The notes under the pieces are model-generated. The model had not been told where the DNA came from. It did no database searches and worked only from the letters and a program-made list of their open reading frames with translations. 64,000 nt of DNA from JASJBU01 sp963790775 (GTDB lineage: Bacteria; Pseudomonadota; Gammaproteobacteria; Chromatiales; Chromatiaceae), in contig CAWBPR010000011.1 of NCBI GenBank assembly GCA_963790775.1, forward strand, positions 248,001-312,000. The letters are read 5' to 3'. Positions within the stretch are counted from its first letter, which is position 1; the number at the start of each line of letters is the position of its first letter. A program made the position numbers and the translations under genes. Below are positions 17,540 through 26,748 of this stretch, in pieces.

Positions 17540-19951
17540 ATGCAGTGCGTTAGAGTAAATCCTACTGCCCATCAATTGGCGCTGCTGGCGGTGGCGATAT
17601 TTTTATTCATGAGTATCGGGTTGTTGTTACTCGCCGGCAAGGCGGAGGCACTGACCTCGAACTATGCAACCCGGATCTGGTTTTCCCTGTTGGCGGCTAT
17701 GCCCCTCTGTTACTGGTGGATGCGCTGGTTTTTTATCAAGCTGCTGAGCGATGGCAGGCTGATCATGCTCGATACCGAAGCCGACAGCACGCAATTGACC
17801 CGCCAATTGGCCAGGTTGCAACTCACCACACACTCCATTCTCGAGTCCAGTTCCCAGGGCATCTTCGGTCTCGACCCGCATGGGGTGGTTACCTTCCTCA
17901 ATCCGGCGATGTGCGACATGCTCGGCTATCGGGAGGAGGAGCTTGTCGGTCAGTCGCATCACGAATTGGTGCATCACCACCGCCAGGATGGCAGTCCCTA
18001 TCCACGGGAGGAGTGTCCTATCTATCAATCCCTTGAGACAGGCGAGTCTGCGCGGGGGGAAGAGTTTTATATCCGCAGGGATGGAAGCAGTCTGCCGGTG
18101 GAATTTGTCTGCAGTCCGATGCGGGAAAACGGCGCATGGATCGGTGCCGTGGTGTTTTTTCTGGATATCCGTGATCGGCTTGAGACGGAAACCCGGTTGC
18201 GTCTGGCCTCCCGGGCCTTCGAGAACATTCTTGAGGGGGTGATCGTCAGCGACGCGGATAACAAGATTATCTCAGTCAATCCGGCTTTTACCCGCATCAC
18301 CGGCTATACCGCTGAAGAGGTCAAGGGCAGAAATCCGCGCTTTCTCCAGTCAGGACGCCAGACTGAAGAATTCTATCAGGCCATGTGGAGTGACCTCGAG
18401 CAGCAGGGACGGTGGGGTGGAGAGATCATGAACCTTAACAAGCGAGGTGAAGTCTACCCTCAGTGGCTGAATATCTCCCGGGTGGATGATGCAGAGGGGA
18501 AGGTCACACACTATATCGCCACCTTTACCGACATGAGCGCGCTCAAGGCCTCCCAGGAACAATTGCTCTACCTGGCCTATCATGATGCGCTCACCAACCT
18601 GCCGAACCGGCTGTTGTTCAACGACCGGCTACGCCAGGCGATCAAACGGGCAAATCGGGAGAACTGCCAGGTCGCCATCCTGTTTCTCGACCTCGATCAC
18701 TTCAAGCATATCAATGATACGTTAGGACATTCGATGGGGGATGAGGTGTTGCGCCAGGTTGCTGCCCGGCTCAAGGATTCACTGCGCGAGGGCGACACGG
18801 TAGCCCGTCTCGGCGGAGACGAGTTTATCGTCTTGCTTGATCGCCTCAATACCGCTGATGATGCCGCATTGGTGGCGCGTAAGATCAAGTCGGTATTTGC
18901 AGCGCCTTTTCGCCTGGAGGGGCGGGAGTTCTATGCCGGGGCAAGTATCGGCATCAGTCTCTATCCGGAGGATGGCGAAGATGCAGACACCCTGTTGAAA
19001 AATGCGGATGCCTCCATGTATCAGGCCAAGGAGATGGGGCGCAACAACTTCCAATTCTATACCGAAGCACTCACCAGCGCCTCTGCAGAACGCATGCAGA
19101 TAGAGTCTGATTTGCGCCATGTCCTGGAGCGTGGCCAACTGGAGGTTTTCTACCAGCCACAGTTGACCTTGCTGGGCAAGAGGGCTGTCGGTGCTGAGGC
19201 CTTGTTGCGTTGGAATCACCCGGAGCTTGGCTGGATATCACCGGACAAATTCGTGCCGATCGCGGAGGAGACCGGCCTGATCCTGCCGATCGGGGACTGG
19301 GTGCTGCGCACCGCCTGTAACCAGGCGAGGGAGTGGCGTGATCTGCAGCTGCCGTTGGAGTGGATCTCGGTAAATATCTCCGGCGTACAGGTGCGGCGGG
19401 GCAGTGTGGCTGAGGCGGTGCAAAGCGTACTGGTTTAGAGTCGTCTACCGCCTGAGTGCCTGGAACTCGAGATCACCGAGAGTTTCATCATGGGACAAGC
19501 GGAGCACAGCATCGGTGTCCTGATGCAGCTTAAGGCGCTGGGTGTCTCCCTCTCCATCGATGATTTCGGTACCGGTTATTCCTCGCTGAGCTATCTGCAG
19601 CGTCTGCCCATCGACCGCCTGAAGATCGATCAATCTTTCCTTTCCGGAGTGCCGGAAAACAACAATAATGCGGCAATCGTCCGCGCCGTGATCGCTCTCG
19701 GACACAGTCTTTCGCTGCCGGTGGTGGCGGAAGGGGTGGAGACGCTCCAGCAGCAGGATTTTCTGGTGTCGAATGGCTGTCAACTCGCTCAGGGCTATCT
19801 GTATAGCAAAGCGCTCTCCCCGCAGACGTTCCCCCAGTGGCTCACAGCCTTCGATAAGAAGCTGCCCAATGACCCCGGAGAATATTTATCTCAGCCCTTT
19901 GGGATTCTGATTTCAGAGCCCACACGGCTGCAAGTCATACCCGGGCAGTGA
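17540..19951 (+). CDS. Membrane PAS–PAS–GGDEF–EAL c-di-GMP enzyme, interrupted by an in-frame TAG
   Basis: Two N-terminal helices are followed by two PAS domains (residues ~95-215 and ~225-340), a GGDEF domain with intact RLGGDEFIVLL, and an EAL domain with EALLRWNHPELG. A TAG at 19436-19438 stops the frame after QSVLV, yet the same frame continues with SRLPPECLELEITESF, DDFGTGYSSLSYL, LKIDQSF and VVAEGVE to a TGA at 19951. The metal-binding residues after the TAG would be lost without read-through. No base is added or missing, so this is a substitution rather than a slip. If real, it leaves a cyclase with a truncated phosphodiesterase. Other genes here end in TAG, which argues against codon reassignment. 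Confidence 0.85.
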
Positions 19952-20110
19952 TCATCAAGCGTTGTGCTGCATTGCAGAGTGATTCTGATACAGCCATCCC
20001 TGAGGCGCCGGATTGGGTGATCTACGACTCAGCCGCGGAAGGGTCGTCTCCCATGTTCCGGCAAAACAGGCCGAATTGTGGGGATGTTCTGGCGCCATTG
20101 TGTGTTGCAG

Positions 20111-23100
20111 ATGAAAACTAAAATCACCCACACACAGCTCCTGGTGTTCGTCATTTCAGTACTGCTGCTGTTGCCCGTCGCGGGGCTGCATAGGCTTTTC
20201 ATACACCAGGTGGAGGTGCAGAAACAGGAGATGCTTGAGCATCTGAAAAGCATTACAGAGATGCAGGTGCAGGCGATAACGATGTGGCATCAGAGTCGAT
20301 TTTGGGATGCCCGGCTGCTCAAGGCCGAGATCCTGCGTGTGCTTGCCGAGCGATCTCCGGCGAATTTGGAGAACATCTCCCTCGCTGCAATTAATGGCCG
20401 TCTACAGGGGCTGTTGACCTCCGGGTACTACATCTCCGGCATCCTTGTCGACATATCGGGTGAGATGCTCGCCAGCGCCACATTCAATGCGGCGGATAGC
20501 GTGGAAGATGTCGAAGGGATCCTCGAACACGCAGCTCTCCTGCAAGACGGGATTCATCTCACGGATGTGCATAAAGGCCAGGAGCGGGAACATCTCACCC
20601 TGGTGATTCCTCTTGATCAGCAAGGCATCCGGCTGGGCGCCCTGTTGCTCGAGATCGATCCGCAGCACTTTCTGTTTCGCCTGAACCAATCCCGGATGCC
20701 CCATAACGTGCATGTTGAAAGCATACTGCACCAGCAGGAGGGTGAAGGTTTTCGCAGGTTATCAGGGGCATCTCACCGGGTCAGCGATGAACTTCCCATG
20801 CCGCTAGAATCGCGGATGATCCCCGCATTCACTGACCCGCTGGGAAAGGATGAGGGTGGGGGGATCGAATTTATCGATCGTTGGGGAGTGGAGGTTGTCG
20901 GTTACCTGAAGAAAATCCCCAATACTCCCTGGTTTGTCGTCACCAAAGCAGATCTGGGCGAGGTGCTTGATCCCTTGATCAGACAGCGCAATTGGATGGC
21001 TGCCTTGGGCATATTATTTTTCGGCATGGCAGGTCTGGCGCTCTTCTATGCCTGGAAGCACCAGCAGAGCAAGATTGTGGCCCGCAGTGAGGCATTGTTG
21101 CGCGCGGTCATCGAGCAGACTCAGGAAGGTGTGTTTCTGACTGACGAGGATGGCAACACCACCCTGGCGAATCCGGCGTTTTCTCGTATCAGCGGATATT
21201 CCGTGGATGAGTTGATGAAACTGCGGCTGACAGACATGCTGCCACAGGGTGAACAATTCAGCCTTCTCGATAAAGATGCAGATGCCGAGGGTGATTGCAG
21301 GGCTGTCAAATTGCAACGCAAGAGTGGTCAGAATTACATCGCAGAGATAAGCCGTTGCCCGATTGAGGTGAATGAAAACCAGCTTGTCCTGGGGGGTGAT
21401 TCGCGATATCACTGAAAAGAAGCAGGCGGAGAAACAACTCGAGTTGCTCCAGTTCGCGATTGATCGAAGTCACGATGCCGTCTTCCTTATCGACTATCAG
21501 GGGCGTTTTCAATATGTCAATCAGTCTGCCTGCAGGAAACTGGGGTATAGCCGGGAGGAACTGCTCACGCTTGCAGTGAATGATATCGATCCCGAGCATC
21601 CGTTGGAGGCCTGGAATGATCACTGGCGGGAAGTCCAATGGCGTGGACAGATGCACTGTGAGTCGACTCATCAGCGCCGGGATGGCAGTTGCTTTCCAGT
21701 GGAGATAGACCTCGGCTTTTTTTGTTACAAGGAACAGGGCTATCTCTTCGCACTGGCCCAGGATGTCAGTGAACGGAAACTGGCGGCCAAGGCGCTGGCG
21801 CAGCAGAGTGATCTCCTGGCTGCCGTGTTCCACGACATTCCCGATGGTCTGGCATTAACCGATGCCGAGCGTCGTATCGTCAGGGTGAACCCCGGTTTTA
21901 CCCAAATCTTTGGCTATTCGGAGGCTGAGGTCATCGGCCGGCTAAGCAGGGATTTCTATGCCGACCAGGACGATTTCATGACGCAGGGAGAGAGGCGCTA
22001 TCACCGGTCGGCAGCGGACGAACTGATTCCTTATACCGTGACCTACCGGCGTAAGAATGGTGAAGTCTTCCCTGGTGATACCACCGGAGTTCCAGTGCGG
22101 GATAGAGACGGAGAGTTGCTCGGCTACCTTGGCGTTATCCGTGATATTTCAGGCCGGTTGATGGCGGAGCAGAAACTTAAGGACAGCGAGGCCCATTTCC
22201 GCGCCATCTTCGAACAGGCGCAGGATGCCATCGTACTGGTGGAACCGGAAACCCAGCGTTTCATCGAGTTCAACGAGCCGGCGCATAGAAACCTGGGTTA
22301 CAGCCGGGAGGAATTCAGCAAACTCCGTATCAGTGACATTGAGGCAGAGCAGGATGAGCATGCGTTCAAACGGCTTATCAATAAATTGTTTTCCTCAGGC
22401 CAGGAAATCTTCGAAACCCGCCACCTGACCAAACAGGGTGAAATCAGAAATCAGCTGGTCAGTATCAACCTTATCAAGCTGGGAGCACGTGATCGCTTCA
22501 TCTCCATCTGGCGTGATATTACGGAATTGAAACAGGCCCACGAAGATATTGAGCGTTTTTTCCATCTCTCCGTCGATCTGTTCACCATCGCCAGCCTGGA
22601 TGGTCGTTTTCTGCGCGTGAGTCCGGCCTGGAGTGAAGTTCTGGGATGGTCTGAAGCGGAGTTTCTGAGCCGTCCAGTGATCGAATTTGTCCATCCGGAT
22701 GATCGCGCCATGACCCAGCAGCACCGGGCATCCTTGATCGAAGGACAACGCTTGGCCAACTTTGAGAACCGTTACCAAACCAAGGGTGGTGAATACCGCT
22801 GGCTCAGCTGGAATGCGCTGCGCCAACCCGATGGACGACGCCTCTATGCCGTGGCGCGTGACATTACCGAGCAGAAGCGTCTGGAGCAGGAACTGCTGCA
22901 TGCGCAAAAGATGGAGGCCATAGGGCAACTCACCGCCGGCATCGCCCATGATTTCAATAATCTGCTGGCGACGGTGCTCGGCTTCGCCCAACTCTCCAGG
23001 GATCGGCTGGAGCAGTTGCCAAAAGAGAAATTGCAGACGTACCTGAGCAACATCGTCGATGCAGGCAATCGGGGACGCGATCTGGTGGCGCAGATGCTCA

Positions 23101-24044
23101 CTTTCAGCACCAGCCGTCCCAGCGAAAAGGAACCCATTGTGGATTTGGCGCCCCTCGTCAATGAGGTGTGCAGAATGTTCTCGTCTGTACTGCCGTCGAG
23201 TATCACGCTTGAAATGAATGTCGATGAGAAACTACCCGGTGTGGCCATAGACCCAGTCAAGTTCCACCAGGTGCTGATGAATCTCTGCGTCAACGCACGT
23301 GATGCAATGGCAGGCAAGGGAAGGCTGGAGATTGCCCTGCGTAAGGTCGATTTCGAAGTGGGTGCGGACACCGCAACTACCCGGCTGTCCGCCGGAAACT
23401 GGATAATGCTGATGGTTTCCGATACGGGGGCTGGTATGGATCTGGATACACAATCGCGTATCTTCGATCCATTTTTCACCACCAAGGAGATCGGCAAGGG
23501 GTCAGGTATGGGGCTCTCGGTGGTCCATGGCATCATGAAATCGATTCGTGGTCAGGTGCGGGTTGAAAGCGAGTTAGGTAAGGGGTGCCGGTTTCAACTG
23601 CTGTTTCCCATTGCCGAAGCGGTCACTCCGGAGCAGTCTTCCGGCATCCCGTCGCCGGCTCTTCCAGACCCGACTAGCCGAGGCCGGCATCTGCTGGTGG
23701 TGGATGATGAGCCGGGGCTGGTGGCGTACCTCCGCGAATTCCTGGGATGTCAGGGTTATCAGGTTACCAGTCTGACCGACAGTCAGCAGGCACTGGCCAT
23801 GATAGAGACACAACAAGCTGAATTTGATTTGCTGATCTCCGACCAGACCATGCCGAATCTCACCGGCTTGGAGCTGGCAATCCGCTTGCGGTAGCAGGGA
23901 ATTTCTCTGCCGGTGATTCTCTGTACCGGCTACAGCGAGGCTTTGGAACATGCCCCGCTGGATCAGACGGGCGTGACCTGTGTGTTGCACAAGCCGGTTG
24001 ATCCACAGCAGCTGTTGCAGGAAATCGCAAAAGTCTGTCGCTGA
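20111..24044 (+). CDS. Large hybrid PAS histidine kinase, broken by a frameshift and an in-frame TAG
   Basis: ATG 20111 (MKTKITHTQLLVF) is preferred to GTG 20078. A first helix, a ~260-residue Cache-like periplasmic part and a second helix (MAALGILFFGMAGLALFYAW) lead into about five PAS domains. HisKA follows with GIAHDFNNLLATVLGFAQL, then the ATPase domain (MNLCVNARDAM, DTGAGMD, FDPFFTTKEIGKGSGMG) and a C-terminal receiver (LLVVDDEPG, LLISDQTMPNLTG, KPVDPQQ). A six-G run at 21391-21396 shifts the frame inside the first PAS; five Gs would restore GVIRDITEKKQAE. A TAG at 23892-23894 interrupts the receiver in frame before QGISLPVILCTG. The repaired protein would have about 1,310 residues. Its receiver suggests phosphorelay to a separate regulator. 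Confidence 0.85.
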
Positions 24045-24270
24045 TCGGCCGGCAAACTGATCAGGTGTAGGTCTGGATTCATGAGACGGGCCGGCATGTG
24101 CTATGCGCACCTGGTGACGGAAAACCTGTGCGAATTTGCCGGGTGACAGACATCCCCTTGGCGCGACTCTCGCAGCGCGCCTCCTCCCGCCTGCCAGTAG
24201 CCGGTGTTTGCGATCCGCAGTGCTTCACCGATAATATGGCCAGACTATTTGCATAGGTAACAGTAACCGC

Positions 24271-25182
24271 ATGAAGCTTCTTATCCTGGGTGCCGGTGCC
24301 GTTGGGCTCAGCCTGGCGGCACGCCTGTCGCCGTTTTGCGAAGTCCATGCCCTGTGCCGTGCGCAGCACGCCGACGCCATTGCGCGACAGGGATTTCGCC
24401 TAAGCGGCATCTGGGGCGACGACAGCTTTAGATTTCCCGCATCCCCGGAGCTGCCGGCAGACCCGGCATTCGACTATTGTCTGGTCACCGCCAAGTCACT
24501 GCACACCCGCGCACTTTGCCAGCAGTTTCAGCGGGCCATTGATGGTGCAGAGCTCATCAGCCTGCAGAACGGCATCGGCAATGAGGAGATCCTGGCGGAA
24601 TTCAGCGAACGGGTGATCGGCGGCACCATCATCACCGGCTTCGAATGGCGCGGCCCGGCGCAGGTCCATGTCACCGTGGAGGCCGGGCCCATCCGGCTGG
24701 GGCGTTTCCCCGAGGGTCTGGACACCGGCGTGGAGCGACTGGTCGAGTTGTTCCACCGCGCCGGGCTCAACGTGCAGGCCAGCGCGTCCATCCGCACCGA
24801 TCTGTGGGCCAAGACCCTGTATAACTGCGCACTCAATCCACTGGGTGCGATCCTCGATGTGCCCTATGGACGACTGGCGGACCGCCACAGCTGGTCGATC
24901 ATCCAGCGGGTGATCGAAGAGGCCTTTGCGGTGTGCCGGGCGGAGGCCATTCCGCAGCACTGGGCATCAGCGGCGGACTATCTGCAATACCTCAAGACGG
25001 TACAACTCCCTGCCACCGCAGATCACCACGCTTCCATGCTGCAGGATATTCGACAGGGGAGGCAGACCGAGATCGGTTTCATCAATGGAGCGGTTGTCAG
25101 GCTGGGTGAACAGCATGGGATTGCCACCCCGACTAATCGAACCCTGGTCGAGTTGATTCGCTTCAAGAGTGGTCTTGGCTAA
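24271..25182 (+). CDS. panE: Ketopantoate reductase (2-dehydropantoate 2-reductase)
   Basis: Starting at ATG 24271, this 303-residue protein opens with the NADPH-binding motif LILGAGAVGLSLAARL. LISLQNGIGNEE and the catalytic region TDLWAKTLYNCALNPLGAI (Lys and Asn near residues 180-184) are present, and the C-terminal DHHASMLQDIRQGRQTEIGF holds the substrate-binding Ser and Asp/Glu. It reduces ketopantoate to pantoate in pantothenate and CoA synthesis in the cytoplasm. Length and motifs are normal. It is a single gene, apparently with its own promoter; the next gene is convergent. PanE paralogues acting on other 2-ketoacids exist, so the exact substrate is slightly uncertain. Confidence 0.9.
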   Translation: MKLLILGAGAVGLSLAARLSPFCEVHALCRAQHADAIARQGFRLSGIWGDDSFRFPASPELPADPAFDYCLVTAKSLHTRALCQQFQRAIDGAELISLQNGIGNEEILAEFSERVIGGTIITGFEWRGPAQVHVTVEAGPIRLGRFPEGLDTGVERLVELFHRAGLNVQASASIRTDLWAKTLYNCALNPLGAILDVPYGRLADRHSWSIIQRVIEEAFAVCRAEAIPQHWASAADYLQYLKTVQLPATADHHASMLQDIRQGRQTEIGFINGAVVRLGEQHGIATPTNRTLVELIRFKSGLG

Positions 25183-25217
25183 ACGGATCGGCGCAGAGTG
25201 GCCGTTAACGAGGCAAC

Positions 25218-25880
25218 TTAGCGTTTTCTGGCCAAGGTGAGTCCATCACCAATCGGTACCAGGCTGATGCTGACCCGTTCGTCTTGGTGCAGTCGGTCAT
25301 TGAGCTCACGCAGTGCTTGGGTGTCGGCATCCTGATTGTCGGGATTGGCGACTGCGCCACTCCATAGCGTGTTGTCGAACAGCAACAGCCCGTTGGGGCG
25401 AAGCAGTTTGAGGCAACGTTCGTAGTAGTTCAGGTAGTTGGTTTTGTCGGCATCGATGAAGGCCATATCAAAACGATTTGCCTCACCTTGTTCAAGCAGC
25501 CGGTCAAGCGTGTTCAGGGCTGGCGCGATATGCAACTGGATGTGATTTTCGACATCGGCCTCACGCCAAAAAGGGCGGGCTATACCGGTCCATTCTTCAC
25601 TGACATCACAACACACCAGAAGACCATGATCGGGCATGGCCTGGGCCATACACAGCGCGCTGTAACCGGTGAATGTACCAATCTCTATAATGCGTTCGGC
25701 GCCGATCAACTCCACCAGCAGGGCCATGAATTGCCCTTGCTCCGGAGCTATCTGCATGCGACTCATCTCCTGCTGTGCGGTAATCTCCCGCAGTCTTCGC
25801 ATCAAGCGGCTTTCCCGTAAAGAGTGATCCAACAGATATTGATAGAGGTTATCATCCAGGTTCAGGGTGCGGTTGCTCAT
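25218..25880 (-). CDS. Class I SAM-dependent O-methyltransferase (caffeoyl-CoA OMT-like)
   Basis: This 220-residue protein starts at ATG 25880. SAM motif I reads IIEIGTFTGYSALCMAQ; metal/catechol-type motifs appear as FIDADKTNYLNYYE and LLFDNTLWSGAV, matching the COMT-like family 3 (cation-dependent O-methyltransferases). The remainder, including the terminal VPIGDGLTLARK, is canonical. Bacterial members methylate catechols or unknown small molecules. It is convergent with panE and stands alone; nothing in the surroundings names its substrate. Intact. Confidence 0.9.
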   Translation of the reverse strand: MSNRTLNLDDNLYQYLLDHSLRESRLMRRLREITAQQEMSRMQIAPEQGQFMALLVELIGAERIIEIGTFTGYSALCMAQAMPDHGLLVCCDVSEEWTGIARPFWREADVENHIQLHIAPALNTLDRLLEQGEANRFDMAFIDADKTNYLNYYERCLKLLRPNGLLLFDNTLWSGAVANPDNQDADTQALRELNDRLHQDERVSISLVPIGDGLTLARKR

Positions 25881-26136
25881 GTCGATATCTCAATGCAGAT
25901 TGGATTTGTTTATCAAGCATAATTTATAGCTTGTGTCAGAGTTTGGTTACACAATTTTTCTTTTGAAATATTGTGCCATCTTGTAACTCGTTGGCATCTG
26001 GGTTTTATCATGCTGGCTTTTGTTATGACTTGGCTATGAACAATCTCATAGCACTGCGATCCCGGTTTCTTATCTGTAGTCTGCCTACAAATACTCTGTC
26101 AGACTATTCCCCTCTGTTACACAGGAGGAATTATGC

Positions 26137-26394
26137 ATGTCCGAACCGCAAACTCAGGAAGAGGATGAGGCCCTCATTCCGCTCTGGGTCTTCTTTGCTG
26201 CCGGCACCAAGTGGATGGGTGGATTTTTTGGGGGGTGTCTAGTGTGGTATTTAACCCAGATGTTTACCTTAGATCAAACGTGGATCTATCTGATGACAGC
26301 CATAGCTACATATGTGGGATGGTCTGTAGGGACCTACGTGGATATCAATTCGTATGTTAAAGAAAGACTCGGAAAACACCATCAGCACATATGA
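26137..26394 (+). CDS. Small two-helix membrane protein, unknown
   Basis: An AGGAGG site at 26123-26128, eight bases before ATG 26137, supports translation of this 85-residue protein. An acidic N-terminus (TQEEDEALIPLW) is followed by two hydrophobic helices (KWMGGFFGGCLVWYLTQMF and WIYLMTAIATYVGWSVGTY) and a basic, His-ended tail. The size and layout recall AtpZ/AtpI-like small membrane proteins, but no ATP synthase genes are near, so no function is assigned. Confidence 0.6.
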   Translation: MSEPQTQEEDEALIPLWVFFAAGTKWMGGFFGGCLVWYLTQMFTLDQTWIYLMTAIATYVGWSVGTYVDINSYVKERLGKHHQHI

Positions 26395-26748
26395 AATTGT
26401 CTGTTGGGGATTGAACTGGCAATGGAGCGTAATGCCCTGGTACTGACGGCCGATCGAGTATGGGACTGACTGGATCTCGGAGTGAGGTCCGCTTGATTCA
26501 ACGAAAAATAAATGAAAAGTTGGTGCCGAGGGCGGGAGCACAGTGCCGCCACCGGTGGGTTTTGAATCTACATCTGATTTCTCAGGTATGCGCTTTTGTG
26601 ACTTGAAGTGACTCTTTTGGTCACAGTGTTCCTTGCAAGACAGGTTTTGTTTCCCCAGAAATACCTCGTGGTAAACCGAATCTACAGATGCTCCTTGAAA
26701 ACGCGAATGGTTTGAGACCCTTACGCCATCATGAATCAGATGAATTGC
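26395..26748. other. Gene-free stretch with a decayed tRNA copy
   Basis: No credible coding region was found. The middle holds a tRNA-Leu remnant (listed separately). The rest shows no clear promoter, terminator or repeat. Confidence 0.5.
26521..26575 (-). pseudogene. Truncated tRNA-Leu remnant
   Basis: This segment matches the 3' part of the intact tRNA-Leu(CAA) gene at 29685-29771, in the same orientation. It keeps the encoded CCA end and most of the acceptor 3' strand, lacks ten bases of the T-arm, and carries scattered substitutions in the variable and anticodon arms before similarity is lost at about 26575. The bases just outside the 3' end (ATGAAAAGT on the plus strand) are also shared. 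It cannot fold as a functional tRNA. It probably marks an old duplication or integration at the tRNA gene. Confidence 0.75.

Noticed and set aside
19436..23894. Reassignment of TAG to an amino acid
   Set aside because: Several intact genes in the window end in TAG (for example at 284, 4578 and 7562), so TAG works as a stop here; the two in-frame TAGs are better seen as mutations or errors until reads are checked.
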